Positions 29,564 through 37,808 of a stretch of DNA of 64,000 nucleotides are shown in pieces; positions within the stretch are counted from its first letter, which is position 1; the number at the start of each line of letters is the position of its first letter. The DNA is from Streptomyces sp. Ru62 (GTDB taxonomy: Bacteria; Actinomycetota; Actinomycetes; Streptomycetales; Streptomycetaceae), in the NCBI RefSeq assembly GCF_002920615.1, contig NZ_PQSU01000005.1, forward strand, positions 293,011 through 357,010, given 5' to 3'. A model generated the notes under the pieces. The model ran no database searches, was not told where the DNA came from, and saw only the letters and a program-made list of their open reading frames with translations. The translations under genes and the position numbers were made by a program.

Positions 29564-30226
29564 TCAGCCCCGGAAGTCGGCCGGGCGCTCCGGGGAGGCC
29601 TCCGCGAGGGCCTTGCGTACCGCTTCGGTGCCGGCGCGCAGGCCGTAGACCGGGGTGCCGGGCTGCTGGCGCCAGGAGTCGGCGATGGTGCCGGCGTCGA
29701 CCGTGTCGAAGCCGAGTTCGTCGATCAGGTCGCGGACGATCCGCTTGGCCGCCTCGTCGTCGCCCGCGACCGGGAGGGCCATGCGCTCGGGGTCGCCCGC
29801 GGGACGGGGCCGGTCCAGGATGTCCTGCGCATAGGTGCCGTTGAAGGCCTTGATCACCGGGTGGCCGAGGTGCTGCTCGGTCCAGCGGCTCTCGGTGAGG
29901 CCCTCGTCCTCGATGGCCGCGATCCGGCCGTCCCGCTGCTGCGGGTAGTAGTTGCCGGTGTCGATCACCGCGACGCCCTCGGCCGCGCCGTCCAGCAGGC
30001 CGGCGGGCAGGTCCGGGACCGCCTTCAGCGGCACGGTGACGACCACGACCTGGGCGCCCTCGGCCGCGTCCTCGGCCCGGACGGCGGTGGCGCCGGTCTC
30101 CTCCGCGAGGTCACGGAGCGTCTCGGGGCCACGGGAGTTGGCGACGGAGACGTCATGGCCGAGGGCGGTGAGCCGCCGGGTGAGGTTGCCGCCGATGTTC
30201 CCCGCGCCGATGATGCCGATCTTCAT
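29564..30226 (-). CDS. NAD(P)-binding oxidoreductase of the F420-dependent NADP reductase-like family
   Basis: The 220-residue protein starts MKIGIIGAGNIGGNLTRRLTALGHDVSVANSRGPETL, a Rossmann GxGxxG motif with an N-S-R after strand 2 that favours NADPH. VVVVTVPLKAV, VIDTGNYYP and VIKAFNGTYAQ follow, as in NADPH:F420 reductases and related proteins. The C-terminal helical region is short. Whether it uses F420 cannot be told from sequence. It is the first gene after a palindrome (30248-30261) that may be its operator; a quinone-oxidoreductase gene lies upstream on the same strand. Confidence 0.85.
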   Translation of the reverse strand: MKIGIIGAGNIGGNLTRRLTALGHDVSVANSRGPETLRDLAEETGATAVRAEDAAEGAQVVVVTVPLKAVPDLPAGLLDGAAEGVAVIDTGNYYPQQRDGRIAAIEDEGLTESRWTEQHLGHPVIKAFNGTYAQDILDRPRPAGDPERMALPVAGDDEAAKRIVRDLIDELGFDTVDAGTIADSWRQQPGTPVYGLRAGTEAVRKALAEASPERPADFRG

Positions 30227-30247
30227 GGCTGACCTCCGGATGATCTA

Positions 30248-30261
30248 TGCATGTGCATGCA
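30248..30261. promoter_or_regulatory. Palindromic operator candidate upstream of the NADPH oxidoreductase
   Basis: TGCATG-TG-CATGCA forms a 14-bp palindrome about 22 bases before the start codon at 30226, inside an A/T-richer stretch. Its position over or just downstream of the promoter suits a repressor such as a MarR or HxlR protein. No candidate regulator is adjacent on this side. Confidence 0.5.
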
Positions 30262-30356
30262 GACGTTCCCGCGTCAACCTCGCTGAACGCTGGACTATTC
30301 CGCGCCATGCGCCGAAGCGGTGACGCCGCCCGGCCGGCGCGCGGCGCGCGGCGCGC

Positions 30357-31349
30357 TCAGACCCGTACCACGATCTTTCCCGTGTGCTCGTTGGACTCCA
30401 TCAGCCGGTGGGCGTCCGCGATCCGGTCCAGGCCGTCGAAGACCTCGGCGATCACCGGGCGCAGGGTGCCGTCACCGAGCCCGGCGCCGAGGTAGTGGGC
30501 GGCGCGGTGGCGGCCCTCCGGATCGCCGGTGATCACGAAGTTGGCGTACCCGTGGACGGTGAGCGGCCACTGCCGGGGCAGCAGGATGGGCTGCTCGTCG
30601 AGCCAGCCGTAGCTGACCAGGGTGCCGTCGGGGGCGACCGCGTCACCGAGCGCGGCGAAGCCCGGGCCGCCGACCGCGTCCAGGACGATGTCCACGCCCC
30701 GTCCGCCGGTCACCCTGCGGGTCTCCTTCACCACGTCCTCGTCCTCACTGACGATCACGTGCTCGGCACCCAGGTCGAGCAGACGCCGCCGTTTGGCCTC
30801 GGTGCGTGTCGTGACGACGGGGACGGCGCCGGCCCGGCGGACCACCTGGATGGCGGCGGTGCCGACCCCGCTGGAGGCACCGGTGATCAGCACCCGCTGC
30901 CCGGGGACCAGTCCGGCCCGCTCGACCAGGGCGCCGTAGGCCGTCGTGTAGGTCAGCCAGACGGCGGCGCCGGTGACCGCGTCGACGCCGGCAGGGCGCG
31001 GGACGAGGGCGTCGGTGGGCAGCAGGACCCGTTCGGCGTGCACACCGTGGGCGCTGAGCTCGAAGTTGGCGGCGGCCAGGACCTTGTCGCCCGGCGCGAA
31101 GCCGGTGACGCCCTCGCCCACGGCCTCCACCTCGCCGGCCGCCTCGTAGCCGTTGCGGGAGGCCGGCAGGGTCGGCTGGTAGTAGTAGCCGCCCGCGCGG
31201 AAGAGGGCCTCGGCACGGTTGAGGCCCAGCGCCTCCACCCTGACCAGGACCTCGCCGGGGCCGGGCGCGGGCAGCTCGACCTCTTCGACGCCGAGGACGT
31301 CGGGGCCGCCGAGTTCGTGAAAGAGCACGGTGCGTGCGGTGGTTGTCAT
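30357..31349 (-). CDS. Zinc-type alcohol dehydrogenase / quinone oxidoreductase (MDR superfamily)
   Basis: The 330-residue protein has an N-terminal GroES-like domain (LPAPGPGEVLVRVEALGLNRAEALFRAGGYYYQPTLP, YEAAGEVEAVGEGVTGFAPGDKV) and a Rossmann domain with VLITGASSGVGTAAIQVVRRAGA (AxxGxxG-type NADPH motif). The zinc-ligand Cys and His of true alcohol dehydrogenases are missing, as in the QOR subfamily. It probably reduces quinones or enones with NADPH. It is divergent from an AraC-family regulator (31452), its likely controller. The ATG at 31349 is the natural start; longer readings upstream belong to other frames. Confidence 0.9.
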   Translation of the reverse strand: MTTTARTVLFHELGGPDVLGVEEVELPAPGPGEVLVRVEALGLNRAEALFRAGGYYYQPTLPASRNGYEAAGEVEAVGEGVTGFAPGDKVLAAANFELSAHGVHAERVLLPTDALVPRPAGVDAVTGAAVWLTYTTAYGALVERAGLVPGQRVLITGASSGVGTAAIQVVRRAGAVPVVTTRTEAKRRRLLDLGAEHVIVSEDEDVVKETRRVTGGRGVDIVLDAVGGPGFAALGDAVAPDGTLVSYGWLDEQPILLPRQWPLTVHGYANFVITGDPEGRHRAAHYLGAGLGDGTLRPVIAEVFDGLDRIADAHRLMESNEHTGKIVVRV

Positions 31350-31451
31350 GTCGTCGACGCTAAGTCCCGTGCCGTGGACGATCCATGTCCCTCTGTCTCG
31401 GTTTCCTGTCCGATCGTCTCTGCCTGCCGCACTGCCCGTTAGAGTCGCCGC

Positions 31452-32369
31452 ATGGACGTGCTGAGCGACGTGGTCGCCGCCATGCGCACCGGCCGGCCGC
31501 ACTCCGCGCGCAGGTACCAGTACGCGCCCTGGGGCCAGCGGTGGGCCGACTCCGACGAGGCCGGGTTCCATGTGGTGCTGCGCGGCTCGGCCTGGCTGGT
31601 CCCGCGGGACGGGGAGCCGGTGGCGCTGGCACCGGGGGATGTCGTCTTCCTGGCGCACGGGCAGGGGCACGCGCTGGTCAGCGGGCTCGATGTGGCGCCG
31701 CGGGAGATGCGGCGGCTGCCGGACGGCACCTGGAGCGGACCGCCCGGCGAACCGCGCGAGGGCTGCCCGGACACCGTCACCCTGTGCGGGACCTACCGGC
31801 TCGACCGGGACCGGGCGCACCGCCTGCTGGCCGAGCTGCCCGAGGTGGTGCACCTGCCGGCCCGGGTGGGCGGCAATCGTTCGCTGCGGGCGGCGGTGGA
31901 GCTGCTCGGGATGGAGCTGGAGGAGGGGCGGCCGGGCACCGACGCGATCGTCACCTCGCTGCTGGACACCCTGCTGCTGTACATCCTGCGGGCCTGGTGG
32001 GAGAGCGAGCGGGCGGCGGGCCGGGCCCGGGGCTGGTCGGCCGCGCTGGCCGACCCGGCGGTCGCGGCGGCGCTCCGCGCGATCCACGGCGACCCGGCCC
32101 GTTCCTGGACGGTCGCGGAACTGGGTGCCACCGGTGGGCTGTCCCGCGCGGCCTTCGCACGCCGGTTCACGGCGCTGGTGGGCGAGCCGCCGCTGACGTA
32201 CCTGACCTGGTGGCGGATGACGACGGCGGGCCGGCTGCTGCGCCACGACGACCTGTCCCTGCGTGAGGTGGCCGCGCGCACCGGCTACACCTCGGAGTTC
32301 GCCTTCGCCAAGGCGTTCAAACGGGAGCACGGGATGACACCGGGCCGGTACCGCGGCAAGGCGTCCTGA
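31452..32369 (+). CDS. AraC-family transcriptional regulator with cupin sensor domain
   Basis: The 305-residue protein has an N-terminal AraC_binding_2/cupin domain (residues 1-180: HVVLRGSAWLVPRDGEPVALAPGDVVFLAHGQGHALVS). The C-terminal double HTH (residues 205-300) shows WTVAELGATGGLSRAAFARRFTALVGEPPLTYLTWWRMTTAGRLLR and LREVAARTGYTSEFAFAKAFKREHGMTPGRYR. That ending is the canonical AraC signature. The gene is divergent from the quinone oxidoreductase at 30357-31349, with 102 bp between starts, so it probably controls that gene in response to a small ligand. Confidence 0.92.
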   Translation: MDVLSDVVAAMRTGRPHSARRYQYAPWGQRWADSDEAGFHVVLRGSAWLVPRDGEPVALAPGDVVFLAHGQGHALVSGLDVAPREMRRLPDGTWSGPPGEPREGCPDTVTLCGTYRLDRDRAHRLLAELPEVVHLPARVGGNRSLRAAVELLGMELEEGRPGTDAIVTSLLDTLLLYILRAWWESERAAGRARGWSAALADPAVAAALRAIHGDPARSWTVAELGATGGLSRAAFARRFTALVGEPPLTYLTWWRMTTAGRLLRHDDLSLREVAARTGYTSEFAFAKAFKREHGMTPGRYRGKAS

Positions 32370-32392
32370 ACCCGGTGGGCCGCAGGACCGCC

Positions 32393-32440
32393 GGGCCGCA
32401 GGCCCGCAGGCCCGCAGGCCCGCAGCGGCGCAGCGCCGCT
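32393..32440. repeat. Octamer tandem repeat and GC hairpin between convergent genes
   Basis: Three exact GGCCCGCA units (32401-32424), preceded by a near copy GGGCCGCA (32393-32400), run into the hairpin AGCGGCG-CAG-CGCCGCT (32424-32440). The location between the AraC stop and the convergent GntR-family stop suggests a terminator; the octamers may vary in copy number between strains. Confidence 0.7.
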
Positions 32441-32455
32441 GGTTGGGCGTACCCC

Positions 32456-33148
32456 TCACCCTCGCTCGCGCAGCAGCTCCAGCGTCCGGTCCAGCTCGGT
32501 CAGCAGGACGGTCGCCGCCCGGTCCGCGTCCGCCCCGGCGATGGCGTCGACCAGGGCGGCGTGGGTGTCGTCGCCGGTGCCCGGGTCCTGCGCGCGCAGC
32601 CGGGTGAGGTCCAGCAGGGTCACCAGGCCCTCCCGCAGGGCGGGGAGGAACTCGGTGAACAGGCCGGTGAGCACAGGGTTGTGAGCGGCGGCGACCACGG
32701 CCGCGTGCAGGGCGATGTCGGCGTCCACGAAACCCGCGTCGTCCCCGGCGGAGGCCGTACGGCGGTGCTCCAGCGCCGCCCGCAGCGCCGTGACGTCCTC
32801 GGGGGTACGGCGCCGCGCGGCGAGCCGGGCCGCCTGCACCTCCACGCCCATGCGGACCTCGTAGACGTCGGTGACCGCGGCCCGGCGCAGCCGGGTGGGC
32901 CAGTCCTCGGCGGGCTCGGTGGCGATGACGAAGACGCCGGCGCCGTGCCGGGGCCGGACCAGCCCGGCGCCGGCGAGGGCGCGCAGGGCTTCGCGGACCG
33001 TGGAGCGGCCGACGCCGAGTTCCCTGGCGAGGGTGGTCTCGCCGGGCAGCTTGGCGCCGACGGGCCAGTGCCCGGCGGCGATCTGCTCCCGCAGGCGCTG
33101 CGCGGCCTGTTCGACCAGCGGGCTGGGGCGGAGGGCACCGAGCGGCAT
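32456..33148 (-). CDS. GntR-family regulator of the FadR subfamily (FCD domain)
   Basis: The protein has a winged helix at residues 8-75 (LVEQAAQRLREQIAAGHWPVGAKLPGETTLARELGVGRSTVREALRALAGAGLVRPRHGAGVFV). A helical FCD ligand domain with YEVRMGVEVQAARLAARR and the metal-type His/Asp positions (DADIALHAAVVAAAHNPVL) follows. FCD regulators bind carboxylic acids, often via a metal. The ATG at 33148 is preferred; in-frame starts as far as 33238 add an unrelated stretch. The gene is divergent from the leuA leader and leuA, sharing about 90 bp upstream of the leader, so a role in leuA control is plausible but not shown. Confidence 0.88.
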   Translation of the reverse strand: MPLGALRPSPLVEQAAQRLREQIAAGHWPVGAKLPGETTLARELGVGRSTVREALRALAGAGLVRPRHGAGVFVIATEPAEDWPTRLRRAAVTDVYEVRMGVEVQAARLAARRRTPEDVTALRAALEHRRTASAGDDAGFVDADIALHAAVVAAAHNPVLTGLFTEFLPALREGLVTLLDLTRLRAQDPGTGDDTHAALVDAIAGADADRAATVLLTELDRTLELLRERG

Positions 33149-33199
33149 CGAGGTCACCAACTTGCTGAGGGGATACGGGGTGTGCGGACCGATTCTCAC

Positions 33200-33229
33200 T
33201 TGTCTGAGGAGCTGATGTGTCGCTAGCGT
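33200..33229 (+). promoter_or_regulatory. Probable leuA promoter (-35 TTGTCT, -10 TAGCGT)
   Basis: TTGTCT at 33200-33205 and TAGCGT at 33224-33229 are spaced 18 bases, acceptable for the main Streptomyces sigma factor. The expected start site is around 33236-33237, exactly where the leader peptide ATG lies, so the leader mRNA may be leaderless. Confidence 0.55.
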
Positions 33230-33236
33230 ACCCGGC

Positions 33237-33284
33237 ATGACGCATCGCGGTCTGCTCCTTCTCGGCTGCCGCGGCGGGGTTTGA
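33237..33284 (+). CDS. leuA leader peptide with four consecutive leucine codons
   Basis: A 15-residue reading frame [15 protein letters not shown], with codons CTG CTC CTT CTC in a row at 33252-33263, lies 72 bases upstream of leuA. There is no clear ribosome-binding site, but the ATG coincides with the predicted transcription start, allowing leaderless translation. A GC-rich hairpin follows ten bases after its stop. This is the classical attenuator layout: ribosome stalling at the Leu codons when charged leucyl-tRNA is low would favour an antiterminator and leuA expression. Leader-peptide attenuators have been reported for Streptomyces branched-chain amino-acid genes. Confidence 0.75.
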   Translation: MTHRGLLLLGCRGGV

Positions 33285-33289
33285 CGCGA

Positions 33290-33322
33290 CCGGCGCCCCG
33301 CCGCGGGGCCCCGTGCCGCCGG
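33290..33322 (+). terminator. Attenuator stem-loop in the leuA leader
   Basis: GCCCCG (33295-33300) and CGGGGC (33304-33309) form a tight hairpin with loop CCG. Outer CCGG (33290-33293) and CCGG (33319-33322) can extend it across an internal loop. It lies between the leader peptide stop and the leuA ribosome-binding region; no U tract is seen. Confidence 0.55.
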
Positions 33323-33355
33323 TCACCGTCCGACCGAGCCGAGAGGCAGCCGACG

Positions 33356-35041
33356 ATGACCACCACGCCCGTCTGGAACCCCCAGCGGCCCAGCCCGATG
33401 CCGTACCACCGCTACCGCCCCTTCCAGGACCGGGTGAGCGTGCCCGTGACCGACCGGGACTGGCCCACCGCCCGGATCGAACGCGCCCCGCTCTGGGTTC
33501 CCGTGGATCTGCGCGACGGCAACCAGGCGCTGGCCGAGCCCATGGACACGCCCCGCAAGCGCCGCTTCTTCGACCTGCTGGTGGCGGTGGGCTTCAAGGA
33601 GATCGAGGTCGGCTATCCGTCCGCGAGCCGCGCGGACTTCGACTTCGTCCGGCACCTGGCGGACGGCGGAGCCGTGCCGGACGACGTGACACCCGTCGTC
33701 TTCACTCCCGCCCGCGCCGATCTGATCGACCGGACCTTCGACGCGATCCAGGGGCTGCCGCGGGCCGTGGTCCACCTGTACATCGCCACCTCGCCGGTCT
33801 GGCGTGAGGTGGTGCTCGGCCGCGGCCGGGCCGAGGTGTGGCGGACCGTGCGCGGGGCGGCTGAGCAGATGGCCCGGCGGGCCGGGGACACGCCCGGCAT
33901 CCGCTTCCAGTTCTCACCGGAGACGTTCAACCTGACCGAGCCGGACTTCGTCCTCGAACTGTGCGACGGGCTCACGGAGTTGTGGGACGCGAGCCCGGAC
34001 CGCCCGGTCACCCACAACCTCCCGGCGACCGTGGAGATCGCCACGCCCAACGTCTACGCCGACCAGATCGAGTACGCGCACCGGAACCTCGCCCGCCGGG
34101 ACTCCGTGATCCTCTCGGTGCATCCGCACAACGACCGCGGCACCGGGGTCGCCTGCGCCGAACTCGCCGTGCTGGCCGGTGCCCAGCGGGTGGAGGGCTG
34201 CCTGTTCGGCAACGGCGAGCGCACCGGTAACGTCGACCTGGTGACCCTCGCCCTCAACCTGTACGCCCAAGGCGTCGACCCCATGGTCGACCTCGGCGAC
34301 ATCGACGCCGTGCGGAAGACGGTGGAGCACTGCAACCGGCTGCCGGTGCACCCGCGGCACCCCTATGCCGGGGAGCTGGTCCACACGGCGTTCTCCGGCA
34401 CGCACCAGGACGCGATCGGCAAGGGACTGGCCGAGCACGCCCGCCGCGCCCGGGAGTCGGGGGTGCCGGAGGCGCAGGCGCCGTGGTCGGTGCCGTACCT
34501 GCCGATCGACCCGGCGGACCTGGGGCGGTCGTACGAGGCGGTGATCCGCGTCAACTCCCAGTCCGGAAAGGGCGGGGTGGCGTACCTGCTGCGCACGCAC
34601 CACGGCATCGACCTGCCTGCGCGGATGCGGCCCGACTTCGCGCGGGTCGTGCAGCAGGCGACGGACGACAGCGGGCGGGAGGCGACGCCGAAGGAGCTGT
34701 ACGAGCTGTTCCGGGCGACCTACCTGACGGACGGCCCGGCGGTACGGCTGCACGCCTGGTCCGTGCACGAACAGGCCCCGGGTGCGCACCGCTTCGTGTG
34801 CACCCTGGAGGCCGGGGACCGCGTCGGCGACCACGAGGGCACGGGCGCCGGCCCGCTGACCGCCTTCGTCGACGCGCTGGCCGGTGCGGGCGTCGCGGCC
34901 GAGGTCCTGGACTTCGGCCAGGACGGGACGGCGGCCTTCGCCGAGTGCCGGGTCGGCGGTGTCACGGCCTGGGGCGCGGGAACGGGACCGTCGGCCGCCG
35001 TGCACGCGGTGCTGTCCGCGGTGAACCGGGCGGTGCGATGA
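33356..35041 (+). CDS. leuA: 2-isopropylmalate synthase (leuA paralogue)
   Basis: LeuA condenses acetyl-CoA with 2-oxoisovalerate, the first step of leucine synthesis. The 561-residue protein starts at the ATG at 33356 after GAGAGGCAG. It has the HMGL-like TIM barrel with [17 protein letters not shown] (metal ligand Asp), [13 protein letters not shown] and [21 protein letters not shown], and a C-terminal LeuA_dimer regulatory domain (residues 430-561). Compared, from memory, with the usual Streptomyces LeuA ([18 protein letters not shown]...), many barrel positions differ, so this is probably a second divergent copy. A Leu-rich leader peptide precedes it. The downstream ABC ATPase start overlaps its stop (ATGA). 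Confidence 0.92.
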   Translation: MTTTPVWNPQRPSPMPYHRYRPFQDRVSVPVTDRDWPTARIERAPLWVPVDLRDGNQALAEPMDTPRKRRFFDLLVAVGFKEIEVGYPSASRADFDFVRHLADGGAVPDDVTPVVFTPARADLIDRTFDAIQGLPRAVVHLYIATSPVWREVVLGRGRAEVWRTVRGAAEQMARRAGDTPGIRFQFSPETFNLTEPDFVLELCDGLTELWDASPDRPVTHNLPATVEIATPNVYADQIEYAHRNLARRDSVILSVHPHNDRGTGVACAELAVLAGAQRVEGCLFGNGERTGNVDLVTLALNLYAQGVDPMVDLGDIDAVRKTVEHCNRLPVHPRHPYAGELVHTAFSGTHQDAIGKGLAEHARRARESGVPEAQAPWSVPYLPIDPADLGRSYEAVIRVNSQSGKGGVAYLLRTHHGIDLPARMRPDFARVVQQATDDSGREATPKELYELFRATYLTDGPAVRLHAWSVHEQAPGAHRFVCTLEAGDRVGDHEGTGAGPLTAFVDALAGAGVAAEVLDFGQDGTAAFAECRVGGVTAWGAGTGPSAAVHAVLSAVNRAVR

Positions 35042-35871
35042 CGGATCCGACGACGGAGGTGCCGGAGGTGCTGCGCGCCGAGGACGTGCACGTCGTCCGG
35101 GACGGGCGGCCCATCCTCCAGGAGGTCTCGCTGACCGTCCGGGCCGGTGAGCACTGGGCGCTGCTCGGCGCCAACGGCGCGGGCAAGTCCACCCTGCTGG
35201 GGCTGCTCGGCGCGGTGGTCCATCCGACCCGGGGCGCGGTGGAGGTGCTCGGACACCGGCTGGGCCGGGTGGACCTGCGCGCGTTGCGGACCCTGGTCGG
35301 GCACGTCGACCCGCGCCATCCGCTGACCTCGCCGCTGCGGGTACGGGACGTGGTGCTCACCGGGGCGACGAACTCGGTCGAGCCGGTCCCCCGGTGGCGG
35401 CCCACCCCGGAGCAGACCGAGCGGGCCGAGGCGCTGCTGGGCACGCTGGGGCTGGGGGCGCTGCGGGACGCCCGGTGGCCGACGCTCTCGCAGGGACAGC
35501 GCGGCCGGACGCTGATCGCGCGGGCGTTGATGCCCGAGCCGCGGCTGCTGCTCCTGGACGAGCCGGCGACCGGCCTCGACCTGCCCGGCCGGGAACAGCT
35601 GATCGACGCACTGGAGGAGCTGCGGGCGGCTCATCCGGCGCTGGCGACGGTGCTGGTCACCCATCATCTGGAGGAGCTGCCGGCGGGCACCACGCACGCC
35701 GTGCTGCTGCGCGACGGACGGGTGCTGGCCTCGGGGCCGGTCGCGTCGGTCCTCACCGGTGACCAGGTCGGCAAGTGCTTCGACCTGCCGTTGACGCTGG
35801 AGCGGCACGAGGGGCGCTGGAGCGTACGGATCCGGCGCGAGGCGTCACGGCGTGACGGGGTGACGGCATGA
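35038..35871 (+). CDS. Orphan ABC transporter ATP-binding protein
   Basis: The 277-residue ATPase has Walker [19 protein letters not shown] near residues 42-59, a signature in the variant form [17 protein letters not shown], Walker [13 protein letters not shown] and H-loop [20 protein letters not shown]. The architecture resembles ModF/YhiH-type or molybdate-like single ATPases. No permease or binding-protein gene is nearby, so it may act with proteins encoded elsewhere or have a non-transport role. ATGA overlap with leuA and the terminator after it make a two-gene attenuator-controlled unit, an unexpected partner for leuA. Confidence 0.88.
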   Translation: MTDPTTEVPEVLRAEDVHVVRDGRPILQEVSLTVRAGEHWALLGANGAGKSTLLGLLGAVVHPTRGAVEVLGHRLGRVDLRALRTLVGHVDPRHPLTSPLRVRDVVLTGATNSVEPVPRWRPTPEQTERAEALLGTLGLGALRDARWPTLSQGQRGRTLIARALMPEPRLLLLDEPATGLDLPGREQLIDALEELRAAHPALATVLVTHHLEELPAGTTHAVLLRDGRVLASGPVASVLTGDQVGKCFDLPLTLERHEGRWSVRIRREASRRDGVTA

Positions 35872-35875
35872 CGAA

Positions 35876-35909
35876 GGGGGTGCCCGGGCCGCTCGGGGCG
35901 GGCACCCCC
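35876..35909. terminator. Bidirectional terminator between the ABC ATPase and EF-hand genes
   Basis: GGGGGTGCCCG and CGGGCACCCCC form a perfect 11-bp stem with a 12-base loop between convergent stops at 35871 and 35923. Confidence 0.85.
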
Positions 35910-35922
35910 TGTCGCCGGCGGG

Positions 35923-36135
35923 TCACTTGCTCAGGTAGGCCCAGAACTCGTCGAACGACAGCACCTTGTCGCCGTTGAGGTCGCGGGTCCTGATGACGGC
36001 CTCCGCGACCGTCTCGGTGACGTTCCAGTCACCCTGCTGCGCGAGGGCGGACTTGAACTCCGCTGCGGTGATGAATCCGTCACCGTCCGCGTCGATCCGC
36101 TGGAACTGCTTGCGTGCTTCCTCGATGTCCGCCAC
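35923..36135 (-). CDS. Small EF-hand calcium-binding protein
   Basis: This 70-residue acidic cytoplasmic protein has two EF-hands. The first loop DADGDGFITAAE (near residues 15-26) fits the canonical 12-residue Ca2+ loop. The second, DLNGDKVLSFDE (about 53-64), keeps D1, N3, D5 and E12 but has Lys instead of Gly at position 6. I start at the GTG at 36135 (VADIEEARKQF), preceded by AAGGGG; an ATG at 36165 would add ten residues. Streptomyces carry several such calmodulin-like Cab proteins, thought to buffer or sense calcium in sporulation and germination. Confidence 0.9.
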   Translation of the reverse strand: MADIEEARKQFQRIDADGDGFITAAEFKSALAQQGDWNVTETVAEAVIRTRDLNGDKVLSFDEFWAYLSK

Positions 36136-36194
36136 CGATCCGCCCCTTTTGGTCGTGTTTCTCATGCCGTGCTGGCGTACTGACGCTGGTCAGA

Positions 36195-37106
36195 TTAACG
36201 GCCCTCACGAGCGCGGAGTGCGGCGACCACCCAGGCGAAGTCCTCGGCGTGCGGTGGCGCGGGCTGCCGGTTCACCACGGCGACCAGTTCCCGGTAGCGG
36301 GCCACGCGCTCGTCGAAGCCGGCCGTCATGCGGTCCAGTACGGCACCCCGGTCGGCGTCGCCGAACAGTTCGTCCAGCACCTCCTCCGCCCCGGGCCCGG
36401 TGGGGTCGACGCCACGCTCGCGGACCGGCGCCACCAGCTCCACGAGCCGCTTGGCGAACCACAGCGACCGCCCGCGCGGCTCACCGGGCCGCCGGTCGGC
36501 CGCGTTGAACTCGACGGCCCGGCGCATCCGCGCGCGGAACCCGGGGTCCTGGAGCATCTCGGCCAGCTCCACCCAGGCGTCCACCTCCTCGGGTGTGGGG
36601 TCCTCCGCCAGGTGGACGGCGGTGCGCCGCATCCGCTCCCGGATGTCGGGGTCCACGGTGTCGAGCCCGTGCAGCGTCTCCGCCACGAACTCCTCCATGA
36701 TCCGCTGCCGTTCGGCGGCGGACAGTCGCGCCAGCTTGTTCACGAGTGTCATCTCCTCCGCGGTCGAACCGCGTCGCGCCACGGTGGACAGCACCGCACG
36801 GGTCACCCCGAGCGACCGGATCTGCGCGTCCAGCGCCGCCACGTGCGTGGCCGCGACCTGGGCCACGGTCCGTTCGCCGGACAGCACCCCGCGCACGTCC
36901 GCCAGGCCGAGACCCAGTTCGCGCAGGGTGCGGATCAGCTCCAGGCGGGCGACGCCGCCGGCGTCGTAGAGGCGGTAGCCGCCGGCGGACCGGGTCACCG
37001 GGGTGAGCACGCCCGCGTCGGACCAGTAGCGGATGGTGCGCACGCTCAGTCCGGTGGCGCGGGCCAGCTCGCCGATGGTGAGAAGTCCGGTGCCGTCCTC
37101 GATCAT
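36195..37106 (-). CDS. MerR-family transcriptional regulator
   Basis: The 303-residue protein has an N-terminal MerR winged helix (LLTIGELARATGLSVRTIRYWSDAGVLTPVTRSAGGYRLYDAGGVARLELIRTLRELGLGLADVRGVL), a coiled-coil dimerisation helix (about residues 75-115) and a long helical C-terminal domain of some 180 residues. This is far longer than metal-sensing MerR proteins and without Cys clusters. It probably senses a small organic ligand. It is divergent from the GNAT gene at 37155, 48 bp away, so the two may share a promoter region. Confidence 0.9.
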   Translation of the reverse strand: MIEDGTGLLTIGELARATGLSVRTIRYWSDAGVLTPVTRSAGGYRLYDAGGVARLELIRTLRELGLGLADVRGVLSGERTVAQVAATHVAALDAQIRSLGVTRAVLSTVARRGSTAEEMTLVNKLARLSAAERQRIMEEFVAETLHGLDTVDPDIRERMRRTAVHLAEDPTPEEVDAWVELAEMLQDPGFRARMRRAVEFNAADRRPGEPRGRSLWFAKRLVELVAPVRERGVDPTGPGAEEVLDELFGDADRGAVLDRMTAGFDERVARYRELVAVVNRQPAPPHAEDFAWVVAALRAREGR

Positions 37107-37154
37107 GTCTGCGAGTCTGGGCCTTCCAGTGGGTGGAGACTCAAGGAGCGGGCC

Positions 37155-37808
37155 TTGGAGACCTTGCGGGACATTCTCGACGCGGTGGCGGCCGGTGTCT
37201 TCCCGCCGGCGGACGGCGGTACGACGGTCGTGGCACAGCCCTCACCGCGGGACGCCGGGGTGCTGTCCTTCACCGCGCACTCGGTGGTCGTCACCGACGA
37301 GGACCCGGAGTGGGTGCGCGGGACGCTGCGCGCCCTGGACTGCGATGCCCTGGCGGCCACGATGCACCCGCGCTTCCTGACCGCCCTCCTGGACCGGACC
37401 GGACGCCGGGCCGAGACGGTCGACGCGGTGCTGGTGGGCGACCCGCTGCCGGGTGAGCCGCCGCTCGCGCTGACGGAGATCGAGGACGCCGGCCACCCCC
37501 GGATCCGGTACGCCCAGGGGCGCCGGGACGAAGTGCGGGCCTGGGTGGCCGACGGCGGGGTGCTGGTCATGGGGCGTGGGGTCGCCGGGCGGCTGGAGGT
37601 GTCGGTCGAGGTGGCCGAGGACGCCCGGCACCGGGGGCTCGGGCGGCTGCTGGTGACCGCCGCCCGGCAGCTCGCCGCGGAGCCGCTGTGGGCGCAGGTC
37701 GCACCGGGGAACGCCCGCAGCCTGCGGGCGTTCCAGGCCGCCGGGTACCGTCCGGTGGGCGCGGAACTGCTGCTTCAGCGGAAGATGCCGGTGTGCCCCA
37801 GTGAGTAG
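37155..37808 (+). CDS. GNAT-family N-acetyltransferase
   Basis: The 217-residue protein has a divergent N-terminal half and a GNAT fold at residues 110-215: VLVMGRGVAGRLEVSVEVAEDARHRGLGRLLVTAARQLA carries the acetyl-CoA pyrophosphate-binding R-x-x-G-x-G/A pattern (RHRGLG). AQVAPGNARSLRAFQAAGYRPVGAE is motif B, including the N-A-R-S-L-R-A-F. The start is a TTG at 37155, six bases after AAGGAG; no ATG or GTG fits better. The last 34 bp overlap the convergent lipoprotein gene. Substrate unknown. Confidence 0.85.
   Translation: METLRDILDAVAAGVFPPADGGTTVVAQPSPRDAGVLSFTAHSVVVTDEDPEWVRGTLRALDCDALAATMHPRFLTALLDRTGRRAETVDAVLVGDPLPGEPPLALTEIEDAGHPRIRYAQGRRDEVRAWVADGGVLVMGRGVAGRLEVSVEVAEDARHRGLGRLLVTAARQLAAEPLWAQVAPGNARSLRAFQAAGYRPVGAELLLQRKMPVCPSE

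Noticed and set aside
32393..32424. Short octamers considered as a CRISPR array
   Set aside because: Units are 8 bp with no spacers and no cas genes nearby.
31350..33326. Possible N-terminal extension of the quinone oxidoreductase to almost 1,000 residues
   Set aside because: The extension reads antisense through the AraC gene and through the GntR gene in another frame; the enzyme's own start at 31349 gives a complete family-length protein.
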